From positions 2,976,001 through 3,040,000 of the forward strand of contig NZ_OZ241975.1 in the NCBI RefSeq assembly GCF_965204195.1: a DNA stretch of 64,000 nucleotides, given 5' to 3'. Below are positions 10,242-20,480 of this stretch, piece by piece. The DNA is from Poriferisodalis sp965204195 (lineage in GTDB: Bacteria > Actinomycetota > Acidimicrobiia > Acidimicrobiales > Poriferisodalaceae). The notes beneath the pieces were generated by a model. The model was not told where the DNA came from, did not search any database, and worked only from the letters and a program-made list of their open reading frames with translations. A program made the position numbers and the translations under genes. Each line of letters opens with the position of its first letter. Position 1 is the first letter of the stretch.

Positions 10242-10775
10242 TCAGTTCGCCACCCGCTCGATGTAGTCCTCGATCAACTGGGCATGCGCCGCCTCGTCGA
10301 TGCTGGCCATCACTACCTGCTCAGCGGCGCCTACCGCGATCGAAGTGATGTCGGCCCGCACCTCGGCCATGGCACGTTCGCGGGCGGCCTCGATATCGGC
10401 CTCGGCCTGCGCACGTCGCTCGGCGATCTCGGGCTCGATGGCCGCGAGCCGCTCCTGGCGGACCTCCTCGGCCTGCGCGCGCGCTTCCTCGATGATGCGT
10501 GCTGCCTCGGCGTTGGCCTCGGCCAGGCGCGCGTCGTAGGACGCACGCAACTCCTCGGCTTCAGTCTTGGCGGTCGCGGCAGCGTCGAGGTCGCCCTGGA
10601 TGCGCTCGGTGCGCGCCTCCATTGCCCGCCTGATCGGCGGCAGCGCCAGCTTCCACATCACGAAGAGGAGAATGAAGAACGCGATCGAACCCCAGATCAC
10701 CTCGAACCATGCGGGGATGATCGGGTTGGACGACTCGCCCTCGGACGCTGCGAGCAGACCGGATAGTGCGTTCAC
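10242..10775 (-). CDS. atpF: F1Fo ATP synthase subunit b
   Basis: Stator subunit: one N-terminal membrane helix (about residues 24-45, 'VIWGSIAFFILLFVMWKLAL') followed by a long charged coiled coil rich in Ala/Glu/Arg. It starts at GTG 10775, preceded by a perfect AGGAGG that overlaps the atpE stop codon. At 177 residues it is the single-copy b type; no b' gene is present. Confidence 0.95.
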   Translation of the reverse strand: MNALSGLLAASEGESSNPIIPAWFEVIWGSIAFFILLFVMWKLALPPIRRAMEARTERIQGDLDAAATAKTEAEELRASYDARLAEANAEAARIIEEARAQAEEVRQERLAAIEPEIAERRAQAEADIEAARERAMAEVRADITSIAVGAAEQVVMASIDEAAHAQLIEDYIERVAN

Positions 10776-10784
10776 TGCCGCCTC

Positions 10785-11036
10785 CTAGGTGAAGTTGAGC
10801 AGGATGAACACCACGAAACCGATGAGGGCCAAGGCCTCGGTGAACGCGATGCCCAGGAACATGGTCGTGCGGACCATGCCTGCTGATTCGGGCTGGCGAG
10901 CCATTGCGGTGATGGCGTTGCCGACGACGAGGCCGATGCCGACGCCCGGGCCGATGGCCGCGAGGCCATAGCCGAGGCCGGCGCCGAGCGCCTTGAGGCC
11001 GTCAACTGCGGTGTCCGCTTGTGCGAGCAAGTCCAT
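10785..11036 (-). CDS. atpE: F1Fo ATP synthase subunit c
   Basis: Proteolipid of the c-ring: two membrane helices joined by the polar 'ARQPE' loop. The ion-binding carboxylate is E67 in 'GIAFTEALALIG'. The residue after it is Ala, and the first helix lacks the Na+-type glutamine, so the ring is predicted to carry protons. The start is supported by 'AGGAGA' upstream. The 83-residue length is typical. Confidence 0.97.
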   Translation of the reverse strand: MDLLAQADTAVDGLKALGAGLGYGLAAIGPGVGIGLVVGNAITAMARQPESAGMVRTTMFLGIAFTEALALIGFVVFILLNFT

Positions 11037-11145
11037 TACTCGTTATCTCCTGTGTTGTACGGGATCTTGGGGCAGGGGCCGGAGCGCCGGGGCACTGTGC
11101 GGCCGTTGGTCGATGGGGACTGGATGATCTGGATTGGGGTTGGGC

Positions 11146-11970
11146 CTAGTGCTCGGGGTGCAGCGAGCCGCCGATGTAGACGGCGGTGAGGATGGTGAAG
11201 ATGAACGCCTGCAGGAATGCCACCAAGATCTCGAATCCCGTGAGGCCTATCAGCATCAGGAACGGGGCCGGCGTGATGATGACTAGCCACGTGGGCGTGC
11301 TGTCGGTGAGCGCCAGCCAGAACACCGTGTGAGACAGCACGGCGAACGTCACCAGCAACAGGTGGCCGGCAAGCATGTTGGCGAAGAGCCGCACCGCCAG
11401 CGAGAACGGCCGCACGACGATTGTCGATATGAACTCGATGGGCAAGACGATGATCAACAACGCCTTGGGCACGCCGGGCGGAATGCAGACATTCTTCAGG
11501 TAGCCGAAGAACCCGTGGTGCTTGATGCCGATCGTGTTGTAGATCACCCACACCAGCAGTGCGAGCGTGACCGGCATCGCCATGCGGGCGTTGCCCGGGA
11601 AGTGGATCAGAGGCACAACCTCGGTGATGTTCGAGAAAAGGATGAAGAAGAACATCGTCAGCAAGAACGGCAGGTAGCGCAGGCCGTCCGGTCCAATGGT
11701 CTGCATGATGATGTTCTCGCGGATGAACCCGACCGAGGTCTCCGCCACGGTTTGGATGCCGCTCGGAGCGACGCTGACCTCGGAACGGTCGTAGCGACGC
11801 TTGGCCATCACGAACATCACCACTGGCGCCACGAAGGCGAAGAGGTAGATGATGCCGACTTTGTTCAGCGCGTACCACTCGTTGGTGCCCGTCACCGGGT
11901 CGTGCCCGAAGAGGCCCGGCCACTCCAAGAGGTGCCCGATGTCAGGGAAGGTCAGCGCTAGCAGGTTCAC
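11146..11970 (-). CDS. atpB: F1Fo ATP synthase subunit a
   Basis: Membrane subunit forming the proton half-channels. The essential arginine is R194 in 'SLAVRLFANMLAGH', followed by the C-terminal 'AFLQAFIFTILTAVYI'. I chose GTG 11970 as start: 'AAGGAG' lies just upstream, and the GTG overlaps the atpI stop (GTGA). The open frame runs further, to 12336, but there it is a shadow of atpI. Length is 274 residues. Confidence 0.95.
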   Translation of the reverse strand: MNLLALTFPDIGHLLEWPGLFGHDPVTGTNEWYALNKVGIIYLFAFVAPVVMFVMAKRRYDRSEVSVAPSGIQTVAETSVGFIRENIIMQTIGPDGLRYLPFLLTMFFFILFSNITEVVPLIHFPGNARMAMPVTLALLVWVIYNTIGIKHHGFFGYLKNVCIPPGVPKALLIIVLPIEFISTIVVRPFSLAVRLFANMLAGHLLLVTFAVLSHTVFWLALTDSTPTWLVIITPAPFLMLIGLTGFEILVAFLQAFIFTILTAVYIGGSLHPEH

Positions 11971-12404
11971 TTCTGCTCCTTGCCGGGACGTTGGAGATCG
12001 AGGCCTGGGGCTGCGAGCCGCAGGGAAACATAGCGGATCTCCCACGCAAGCAAACCGAGATGGCTCGCGACGATGGTGATTGCGAGGGGCACGGGCTCGA
12101 AGAAGCTGAGCTGACTGGCCCCTAGAGCGATGCCGGCGAGTACTGCGAGCCGCACGATGAAGCCGCCCAGCGTTGCTCCCATGAGCGCGACCGGCGATGT
12201 GCGCGCACCCCACGCCATCAGCACTGCGGCCGCCGCAAGGTTGCCGATGACCAGCACGTAGCCGAGTGCCGACGAGAGCGCCCCGCCCATGCCCCAGATG
12301 AACCCGCTGACGGCAACCCAGGCGGGAAACACCCACAGGCTGCGGCGCGCCATGTCGAACGCAAGGTCGCGCTCAGGAGAGCGGTCGACTGTGGCGGAGC
12401 TCAC
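11967..12404 (-). CDS. atpI: AtpI-like protein, ATP synthase assembly factor
   Basis: A 145-residue protein with four hydrophobic segments, placed directly before atpB and translationally coupled to it at both ends (ATGA with the gene upstream, GTGA with atpB). Position, size and topology match AtpI, which assists c-ring assembly or Mg2+ supply. Sequence similarity is weak, so the call rests mainly on context. The C-terminal tail is short and charged ('LQRPGKEQK'). Confidence 0.75.
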   Translation of the reverse strand: MSSATVDRSPERDLAFDMARRSLWVFPAWVAVSGFIWGMGGALSSALGYVLVIGNLAAAAVLMAWGARTSPVALMGATLGGFIVRLAVLAGIALGASQLSFFEPVPLAITIVASHLGLLAWEIRYVSLRLAAPGLDLQRPGKEQK

Positions 12405-12766
12405 GCTGCCGCCGGCGGAGTCGGTTCGGGCGGTTCCGAGGCGTCAAGCGACACGCCGGTCGGCAGCGATGCGGGCTCTTCGAGGTTGCCGTCACGGTCG
12501 ATGCCCCGCCGCTGGGAGGGACGGCTCGAAGCCAGCTCCTGCTCGTGGACCTGCATGCGCTCGGCATAGCGCTGCCACTCGACGAGGATCTTCACCACGA
12601 AAGCGGTCATGCCGAAGCTCAGCGCGAGCCATGGTCCGGTACTCCACCAGCGATCCAAGCCGAACCCCGCCGCCGCGAAAATGGCCGGCGTCACCACGAT
12701 CTCGATGGCCTTGGCCAAACCGTCCTCGCTGCCGTTGCTGCCGACGAGGCCGCGTGCCATGCGCAC
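12401..12766 (-). CDS. AtpZ-like small membrane protein of the atp operon
   Basis: A 121-residue protein with two membrane helices (about residues 23-40 'IEIVVTPAIFAAAGFGLDRW' and 46-63) and a long hydrophilic Pro/Glu-rich tail. This is the layout of the AtpZ/AtpI family that precedes atp genes in many bacteria and is linked to Mg2+/Ca2+ supply or assembly. It overlaps the atpI start by 4 bp and lies 12 bp after the glyA stop, so glyA and the atp genes may share transcripts. Confidence 0.7.
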   Translation of the reverse strand: MRMARGLVGSNGSEDGLAKAIEIVVTPAIFAAAGFGLDRWWSTGPWLALSFGMTAFVVKILVEWQRYAERMQVHEQELASSRPSQRRGIDRDGNLEEPASLPTGVSLDASEPPEPTPPAAA

Positions 12767-12778
12767 AGGCTACGAGCG

Positions 12779-14047
12779 TCAGCGGTCGTAGGGCGGGTGA
12801 GCGGCGCAGAGTTCGGCCACTTCGGCGCGCACCTGGGTGATGATGGCCTCGTCGTCGGGGGTGCGCAGTATACGCGCGGTGAATTCGGCGATCTTCGCCA
12901 TCTCGTCTGACCCCATGCCCTGGGTGGTGACCGATGGGGTGCCCATCCGCAGGCCGCTCGTCACGAAGGGCGAGCGCGGGTCGTCGGGGATGGCGTTGCG
13001 ATTCAGTGTGATGCCGGCGGCGTCGAGGGCCTCCTGGGCGACCTTGCCGGTCAGGTCGGCGTCGAACGTGCGCAGGTCGATCAGCAGCAGGTGGTTGTCG
13101 GTACCGCCTGAGACCATTCGGAAGCCGTGCTGGCCGAGCGCATCGGCGAGCGCCGCCGCGTTCTCGACGATGCGGGCTTGGTAAGCCGCGAACTCGGGAC
13201 GGGCGGCCTCGGCGAAGCCCACCGCCTTGGCGGCGACCGCGTGGTCGAGCGGTCCGCCCTGGCTGCCGGGGAACACCGCTGAGTCAATGCGCTTCGCGTA
13301 TTCCTGGGTGCACAGGATCGCTCCGCCACGCGGTCCGCGCATGGTCTTGTGCGTGGTGAACGTGACGATGTCTGCGAACGGGACCGGGTTCGGGTGCACG
13401 CCTCCCACGATCAGCCCGGCGATGTGCGCTGCGTCGAACATGAACACCGCACCGGTTTCGTCGCAGATCTCGCGGAACGGTGCCGGGTCGATGCGGCGGG
13501 GATACGCCGTAGCTCCAGCCACGATCAGCTTGGGACGATGCTCACGAGCCAGCTCAGCCATGGCCTCGTAATCGATGCGCTCGTCGCTGCGAGTCAGCCC
13601 GTAGCTGACGAAGTTGTAGAGCTTGCCGCTGGCATTCACTGGCGATCCGTGGGTGAGGTGACCGCCGTGATCCAGGCTCATGCCCATCACCGTGTCGCCG
13701 ATGTCGAGCAGCGCAAGGTACACCGCGGCGTTGGCCTGTGATCCCGAGTGGGGCTGCACGTTCGCGTGCTCAGCGCCGAAGAGCGCCTTTACGCGGTCGA
13801 TAGCCAACTGCTCGGCGGTGTCAGCGTTGGCGTTGCCGCCGTAGTAGCGGCGGCGGGGGTAGCCCTCGCTGTACTTGTTGGTGAGCACGCTGCCTGTCGC
13901 GGCCATGACGGCGGGCGAGGCGAAGTTCTCCGAGGCGATGAGCTGGATCGTGGTCATCTGGCGCTCGAGTTCGGCTGCCAGCACGGCATCGATCTCGGGG
14001 TCGCCCGCCGGCGCCCATCTCGCTGTTGTGGGGTGCGTTCGGGTCAT
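12779..14047 (-). CDS. glyA: serine hydroxymethyltransferase
   Basis: This PLP enzyme interconverts serine and glycine and feeds one-carbon units to tetrahydrofolate. The PLP lysine is K234 in 'TTHKTMRGPR'. The N-terminal 'IELIASEN'-type motif reads 'IQLIASENF', and 'YYGGN' follows. I chose ATG 14047 because 'AAGGAGA' lies about 11 nt upstream; the frame extends to 14194 without support. Length is 422. It lies between rpiB and the ATP synthase genes. Confidence 0.97.
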   Translation of the reverse strand: MTRTHPTTARWAPAGDPEIDAVLAAELERQMTTIQLIASENFASPAVMAATGSVLTNKYSEGYPRRRYYGGNANADTAEQLAIDRVKALFGAEHANVQPHSGSQANAAVYLALLDIGDTVMGMSLDHGGHLTHGSPVNASGKLYNFVSYGLTRSDERIDYEAMAELAREHRPKLIVAGATAYPRRIDPAPFREICDETGAVFMFDAAHIAGLIVGGVHPNPVPFADIVTFTTHKTMRGPRGGAILCTQEYAKRIDSAVFPGSQGGPLDHAVAAKAVGFAEAARPEFAAYQARIVENAAALADALGQHGFRMVSGGTDNHLLLIDLRTFDADLTGKVAQEALDAAGITLNRNAIPDDPRSPFVTSGLRMGTPSVTTQGMGSDEMAKIAEFTARILRTPDDEAIITQVRAEVAELCAAHPPYDR

Positions 14048-14102
14048 GAAGCTGTGTCTCCTTGCGGTATGCCTCGGGGTGTCCTCGGACGGCGAGGCGT
14101 TC

Positions 14103-14576
14103 TCAGCGCCGGCCGAGTGCGTCGATCTTGTCCACCCGTCGCTGATGCCGCCCACCCTCGAAGGCCGCAGCGAGATACGCATCGAGTGCGGCAACCGCTC
14201 CGGCGGGATCCAGCAGGCGGGCGCCGAGGCAGATCACGTTGGCGTCGTTGTGCTCGCGGGCGAGCCGGGCCGACGTCTCGTCGTGCACGGTGGCGGCACG
14301 GATACCGGCCACCTTGCCGGCGGCCATCGCGATGCCGATGCCGCTGCCGCACACGGCCACACCGAGGTCCGCCGTCCGGTTCGCCACGGCCTTGCCGACG
14401 GCCTCGCCGAAATCGGGGTAGTCGACCGATTCCGGACCGTTGGTGCCCAGGTCGACCACCTCGTAGCCGCTGCCGCGCAAGTGCTGCGCCAAGCGGTCCT
14501 TGAGTTCCCAGCCGGCGTGGTCGGCAGCGAGCGCGATGGCCAACGTCGGAGGGGTGTGCGGTTCGTCGTGAGCCAC
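14103..14576 (-). CDS. rpiB: ribose-5-phosphate isomerase B (RpiB/LacAB family)
   Basis: Interconverts ribose-5-phosphate and ribulose-5-phosphate. 'AADHAGWELK' (D19, H20) and the catalytic cysteine C76 in 'CGSGIG' are intact, and 'TVHDETSARLAREHNDANV' provides the conserved His/Arg phosphate site. The 157-residue size fits. It lies 29 bp after the prmC-tsaC fusion and 55 bp before glyA. Confidence 0.95.
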   Translation of the reverse strand: MAHDEPHTPPTLAIALAADHAGWELKDRLAQHLRGSGYEVVDLGTNGPESVDYPDFGEAVGKAVANRTADLGVAVCGSGIGIAMAAGKVAGIRAATVHDETSARLAREHNDANVICLGARLLDPAGAVAALDAYLAAAFEGGRHQRRVDKIDALGRR

Positions 14577-14605
14577 CGTGCAAGTCTCGCAGCGGTCGCC
14601 GCCGC

Positions 14606-16185
14606 TCAGGTGCCGGTTTCGGTAGGAATTTCGGGGAATTCCAGCGCTTCGGCGGGCACGGCACCGGCTCGCAGCACGATCGGCTTGTCTCCCGTGACAT
14701 CCACGACAGTGGAAGCCGTCTCTCCCGCTGCGAGTCCGCGGATGACCCGCCCGGGCACCGTCGTCTCGCCCGGGCGAGCGGCCAGGAGCGCCGCTGCCTC
14801 AGACGCATCGGCCGGCGTGGGCAGACCGTGCCGGTTCGCACTGGTGCCGGTGACCGGCCCGACGTCGTCGATGAGCCAGCGCAGCCAGCCCGGCGCCGGT
14901 GCGCGGACGCCCAGCGTCTCGCGGCCGTGCAGCGGGTCGGGCCCGCCCCGGCGTTTCGCAACCAGCGTCAGGCCGCCGGGCCAGTGCTGCTGGGCCAGCG
15001 CGCGGGCGGCCGGGCTGAGCTCGACCAGCTCATCGGCCTGCTCCAGCCCCGAGACCAGGATCGGCATCGGCTCCGTGCGAGGACGCTCCTTGGCTTCGCA
15101 TACCCGGGCCACGGCCTCGGTGTCGGCGTAGCGGGCCATGATCCCGCAGAGGGTGTCAGTGGGTGCGACCACAAACCCGCCATCGTGCAGCCATTCGACG
15201 GCGGCGCTCAGCTCGGGCTCATCGGGCTCGGACTGCGGGCGAGACGCAACCAGCACCCGATCGAAGCCGGCCAGGTCCCGCTCGATGCGCACGTCTTCGT
15301 AGCCGCGGGCGGTCGCCATGGCGGCGGCCGCCTGTGCCTGCGCGGCACCGAGTTCCAGCACCAGCAGGCCGCCCGGCGCCAGCCAGCCGCGGGCATCCCG
15401 GACCACGGTGCGGAGCGCGCTCAGTCCGTCAGGCCCGGCATACAACGCCTCGTGCGGCTCCCAGTCGTCGATCTCGGGAGCCAGCACATCGCCGTCGGCC
15501 ACGTATGGCGGGTTGGATACCACCAGATCGAGCCGTCCCCGCAGAGGCCCTGCGGCGCGGACGTCCGCATGCGGATCCTGAAGCTCAGACAGGGCTTCGA
15601 ACCAGTTCCCTTGGTGCAGCGAGACGCGAGCCGCCGCGCTACCCAGGCCGGCCAGGTTGGCCGCTGCCAGCGCCAGCGCGTCAGCGGATCTGTCGGTGGC
15701 GAACACCCGGGCGTGGGGAGCCTCGTGCGCAATCGACAAGGCGATCGCGCCGCAGCCCGTGCCGAGGTCGGCAGCGTTTAACCCCGCAGGACGACGGTGC
15801 CTGGCCGTCCCGTTGAGCCAGTCGACGGCGATGCCCGCAACCACCTCGGTTTCGGGGCGCGGGATCAGCGCCCGACTGTCCACTGCCAGGTCGAGCTTTC
15901 GGAATCCCCAGCTGCCCAGCACGTACTGCAGCGGTTCGCCCGCCACCCGACGGGTGGCCATGGCGTCGGCGTGCGCCACCATCCGCACGGTCATCGGCGT
16001 CTGCGGTGCCAGTGCAACCTCGGCGGCACTGGTGCCGCTGGCCTCCGCCGCGATGCGGCGCGCGCTCACTTCGGGCTCGGGCACGCCGGCTGCCGCGAAC
16101 TGCTCGCGCAGCCCCCGGTACAGATCGCCCAGCGTCAGCCCGTCTTTGGAGGACACAGTGGAGCCTGCTGCCGCGCCGGGCCGGC

Positions 16186-16189
<4 letters not shown>
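14606..16189 (-). CDS. prmC-tsaC: fused PrmC (release-factor methyltransferase) and TsaC/Sua5
   Basis: A single 527-residue frame holds two enzymes. Residues about 18-318 are PrmC/HemK, which methylates the GGQ glutamine of release factors: AdoMet motif 'DLGTGCG' at 141-147 and catalytic 'NPPY' at 226-229. Residues about 326-515 are a YrdC/Sua5 domain making threonylcarbamoyl-AMP for tRNA t6A: 'PTDT' 343-346, 'KERPRTEPMP', 'WPGGLTLV', 'TSAN' 449-452. In most actinobacteria these are separate neighbours. The GTG start overlaps the prfA stop by 4 bp, so the enzyme and its substrate RF1 are translationally coupled. Confidence 0.93.
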
Positions 16190-17283
<1,094 letters not shown>

Positions 17284-17316
17284 GCGTTCAGGCTAACCGG
17301 GGGGTTTCAGGCCGGA

Positions 17317-18402
17317 TCAGGCGCCCGCGGTTGACAGCGTGCGCCATTCGTCGTCGATCTCGGCGATCTCAGCAGGACTGTCCAGCCTCGCAGCCATGGC
17401 CCTGATGACGTCATGTGCGTCGCGTCGCGGCAGCACAATGGTCAATTCGGCGTCAGGATCGAGGAACAGCCGGGCGTCTGCTGCGAACGGCACCACGTCG
17501 AGGTCGATGCCGACGCAGACCACCACGACGAGGCGGCGGCCATCGGGCGTCAGGCCATATGCCACCGCCGGCGACAGTTCCTTGGGGCCCTCTCGGGGCA
17601 CTGGCGGCGATGCCGCCCGCAAGCGGCCAGCGTCGACGAGTTCTGGCCGGCGGATGAGCAGCGAGCGCAGCCAGCGAGCCGCACCCATCCGGTTGAGCGG
17701 GTGCGGCGATGCGCCCGGCGAACGGTGAGTTCGCACGACCTCGGCGACCCGGCCGATGGCCTCGGCGGTGGGCTCGTCGGCGTGCAGCAGCGCGAAGGCC
17801 TCCCGGTCATGCGCACCGACGCCGACCTCGATCTGCCACGCAGTCGCAGATTCGTGGCCGTCGTGGGGGTCGATGTCGCCGCTGCCCTCACTGGCGTCGC
17901 TGGCTTCGGCAGCCGGCGCAGCGGGGACGACGCGGGCCACCTCGAGACCCTCCACCTCACCGGTGATGACGCCGTGCTCGACCGCAATCTCGACGCCGGC
18001 GCTGGCGAGCAGCGACACGAGCTCAGGCACGCGCGGCGGCGTCGGTTCGACCGGTCGGGGCGCCGGTTCTGCGGCCGTCGCGCTCGCACCCTCGATGCTC
18101 CAGACCACGGGCGCCGGCACGAAGCACGCCGCCCGTCGAGCGAGCACACCGCTGTGATCCTCAGCGAAGACGTGCACGTCATCGCAACCGGTCCGCTCGG
18201 CCAGCGCCAATGCGCCGCCGAGCGCACGTTCGGAGCGCTCCTGCGCGAGGCACACCACCGCAGGCTCGGCACCGGCGGCCACGGCGAGCGCGCCGTCGTC
18301 GGTACCCGAGACTTCGGCCAACTCCACATCGAGCACGCTGCGGGCCAAGGCTCTCAGCTTGGCCGCGTGCAGGGCCCGGATGCGATCGGCGTCAAGTGTC
18401 AT
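17317..18402 (-). CDS. hypothetical protein between rpmE and prfA
   Basis: I do not recognise this 361-residue protein. It is soluble, without a signal peptide. The N-terminal third has an alternating 'AEPAVVCLAQERSERALGGALALAER' pattern that could be a Rossmann-like strand-helix unit. A Pro/Ala-rich linker (about 115-130) follows. The C-terminal part has 'NRMGAARWLRSLLIRRPELV' and ends 'EIDDEWRTLSTAGA'. It lies in the conserved rho-rpmE-prfA cluster, 33 bp before prfA, so it is probably expressed with translation genes. Confidence 0.75.
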   Translation of the reverse strand: MTLDADRIRALHAAKLRALARSVLDVELAEVSGTDDGALAVAAGAEPAVVCLAQERSERALGGALALAERTGCDDVHVFAEDHSGVLARRAACFVPAPVVWSIEGASATAAEPAPRPVEPTPPRVPELVSLLASAGVEIAVEHGVITGEVEGLEVARVVPAAPAAEASDASEGSGDIDPHDGHESATAWQIEVGVGAHDREAFALLHADEPTAEAIGRVAEVVRTHRSPGASPHPLNRMGAARWLRSLLIRRPELVDAGRLRAASPPVPREGPKELSPAVAYGLTPDGRRLVVVVCVGIDLDVVPFAADARLFLDPDAELTIVLPRRDAHDVIRAMAARLDSPAEIAEIDDEWRTLSTAGA

Positions 18403-18484
18403 CGCGGCTGCCGACCGTCACGAGTCGTGCCTCGCCGTTCACGATGCTCGCCGCGCACTGGGGCCGCGTGGTGGCCCGACGGCG

Positions 18485-18742
18485 TCAGCTCCGCCGCTTG
18501 CGCTGGCCGTAGCGACGCTCGAAGCGCTCCACCCGGCCCGCCGTGTCCACGATCTTCATCTGGCCGGTGAAGAAGGGATGGCTGGCGCTGGACAGTTCAA
18601 CGTTGGCCAGCGGGTACGTGTTGCCGTCTGTCCATTCGATCGTGTCGCTGGTCTCGATGGTGGACTGCGTCAGGAAGGCAAAGTCGGCGCTGGCATCCCG
18701 GAAGACCACGGGCCGGTAGTTCGGATGGATGTCGCTCTTCAT
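18485..18742 (-). CDS. rpmE2: 50S ribosomal protein L31, type B (zinc-independent)
   Basis: An 85-residue ribosomal protein. 'IHPNYRPVVFRD', 'TIEWTDGNTYPL' and 'SSASHPFFTG' mark the type B form, which lacks the CxxC zinc ribbon of type A. In many actinobacteria the copy beside rho is type A and the type B copy is Zur-repressed elsewhere. Here the type B form holds the rho-prfA position. AGGAAA precedes the ATG. Confidence 0.95.
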   Translation of the reverse strand: MKSDIHPNYRPVVFRDASADFAFLTQSTIETSDTIEWTDGNTYPLANVELSSASHPFFTGQMKIVDTAGRVERFERRYGQRKRRS

Positions 18743-18809
18743 CGTGTTTCCTGATTCGAAGGCTCTGGGCCAATCAGCCTAAGGACTCCGGGCCTTGGCG
18801 ACGAGTTGG

Positions 18810-20243
18810 TCAGCGGTGATCGCCGAGGCTGAAGCTGCGGTCGCTGTCGAGGGAAGCCTCGCCCGCGTCCAGCTCAGCGGTGCCGGGCAGGCCCTCGCCG
18901 AGCGCGATCTCCAGGTTCGCAGCCTCTTGCAGCCGTGCCGCCACGAGGTCATCGACCTGATTTCCCGTCGAGGTACGCGCTGTCGCCACCATCGTGATGG
19001 AACCCGCATCTTCCAGATTGCGGGCGCCGCCGAAGAATCGCAGCGTCGAGGTGATGGCCGCACCCACGGTGTCGGCCGGCTGATGTCTCCCGTTGCCGCC
19101 AGCCGCGTAGGCACGTGCGAGCCGTGTCAAGCCGTCGAAGAGAATGACCACGTCGGCGCCGGCCTCTGCCATGCGCTTCGTTCGCTCCAGCGTGAGCTCG
19201 GCCACCGCAAGGTGCTCCTCGGGGGGCCGATCGAATGTCGATGCCAACACCTCGCCTGACGTCTCAAGCCGGCGCGTCATGTCGGTAACGTCCTCGGGCC
19301 GCTCCGCAATGAGCAGGACAATGAGGTGAATGTCGGGATGCTGATCGCCGACCGCGGCGGCCATGGACGCGATGAGCGGAGATGCCGAACGTGTGCCGCT
19401 TGCAGTCAGCAAGCCGCGGGATCCCAGCCCGATCAACGAGAGGCGGTCGATGGTTGCCAGCGCACCGGCGCCCTGCTCGCCAGCCAGCGGCAACGCATCG
19501 GTGGGCAGCACCGGCGTGAGGTCGTCGAACAGCGGTCGTTCGGGTTGCTCGGGCGGCGGCTCGCCATTGAGCGTGTCGAGGCGCAGCAGCGCGGGGTTGC
19601 GCTCGCTGCGGGCAGCCGGTCGGCTGACGCCGGTGATCCGGTCGCCGCGACGCAGGTCGTACTGGCGCACCTGGCGGGCTGCGACGTAGACATCGTCGGC
19701 CGATGGCAGCGGGCCGTTCGTGCGCAGGAAGCCGTAGCCCTCGTCGCGCAGGTCGAGCAGGCCGTCGCAGTGAACCGTCTCGCCGACGATCTGCGCATCG
19801 TCACGCCCTCGACCGCGCCGGCGGCTGCGCCGGTTGCCTTCCTCAGCTACCGGAGCATCGGGCGCGGCCGCCCCGGAGTCCGCCGCATCGCCAGCCTCCG
19901 CATCCGCTTCGGCGGCACTTTCGGTTGACGCACCCGGGTCGCTCGCAGCGGCCGGCTGCTCGGCTGGGGCGTCGGCACCGGTTGCAGGTGCGGCGTCGGC
20001 TGGCGGTGCTGGCGTGCGGGTGCGCTTGGTGACCGCCGGAGCTTTGGACGCGGGCTCGGCTTCAGCGGAGCCGTCGCTGGATTCCTCACCGGTGCCCGCC
20101 TCGCCGTCGGGGGCCAAGATCGCGCCGATGATGGTGTTCTTGCGGGCGCGGGGGTTGACCTCGACGCCAAGCGCTGCGGCGATCTGCAGCAGCTCGTCTC
20201 GCTCCTTGGATTCCAGCAAGGCACGATCCGGCATGTCTGACAT
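18810..20243 (-). CDS. Rho-family protein with a degenerate P-loop
   Basis: It sits exactly where actinobacterial rho lies. Rho_N-like helices span residues 9-43, an acidic/Ala-rich linker 45-140, an Arg patch 138-148, and the S1-like RNA-binding domain about 152-210 ('LLDLRDEGYGFLRTNG'). The ATPase core keeps 'VLLIAERPEDVTDM', Walker B 'VVILFDGLTRLARAY' and 'RFFGGARNLEDAGS'. But the segment aligned with Walker A (PPKAGKT in E. coli) reads 'SGTRSAS' (282-288): both lysines and the Gly-Lys-Thr are gone. The C-terminus is also about 70 residues short. It is probably not an ATP-driven translocase. Whether a normal rho exists elsewhere cannot be seen. Confidence 0.85.
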   Translation of the reverse strand: MSDMPDRALLESKERDELLQIAAALGVEVNPRARKNTIIGAILAPDGEAGTGEESSDGSAEAEPASKAPAVTKRTRTPAPPADAAPATGADAPAEQPAAASDPGASTESAAEADAEAGDAADSGAAAPDAPVAEEGNRRSRRRGRGRDDAQIVGETVHCDGLLDLRDEGYGFLRTNGPLPSADDVYVAARQVRQYDLRRGDRITGVSRPAARSERNPALLRLDTLNGEPPPEQPERPLFDDLTPVLPTDALPLAGEQGAGALATIDRLSLIGLGSRGLLTASGTRSASPLIASMAAAVGDQHPDIHLIVLLIAERPEDVTDMTRRLETSGEVLASTFDRPPEEHLAVAELTLERTKRMAEAGADVVILFDGLTRLARAYAAGGNGRHQPADTVGAAITSTLRFFGGARNLEDAGSITMVATARTSTGNQVDDLVAARLQEAANLEIALGEGLPGTAELDAGEASLDSDRSFSLGDHR

Positions 20244-20480
20244 GGCTTCCTCGCAAGCTCCAGCCTGCTCTCGCTGCGCCCGGCGGGTCAGCGAAGTGAG
20301 TCTGTGTTTGCTGTGACAGGCCTTGTCGCCCGACCCAGCGATCCGGTCCCGCGACGCCCGAGCGAACCCTGCACTAGGGAACCGTCGATCGGCGCCGACG
20401 CTACCGCCACCCTGGTAGAGCCGCTACTGCAACGGTGACGAAGTCTCGCAGGACGGCGGAACCGACATTGTCCAGCGGCT

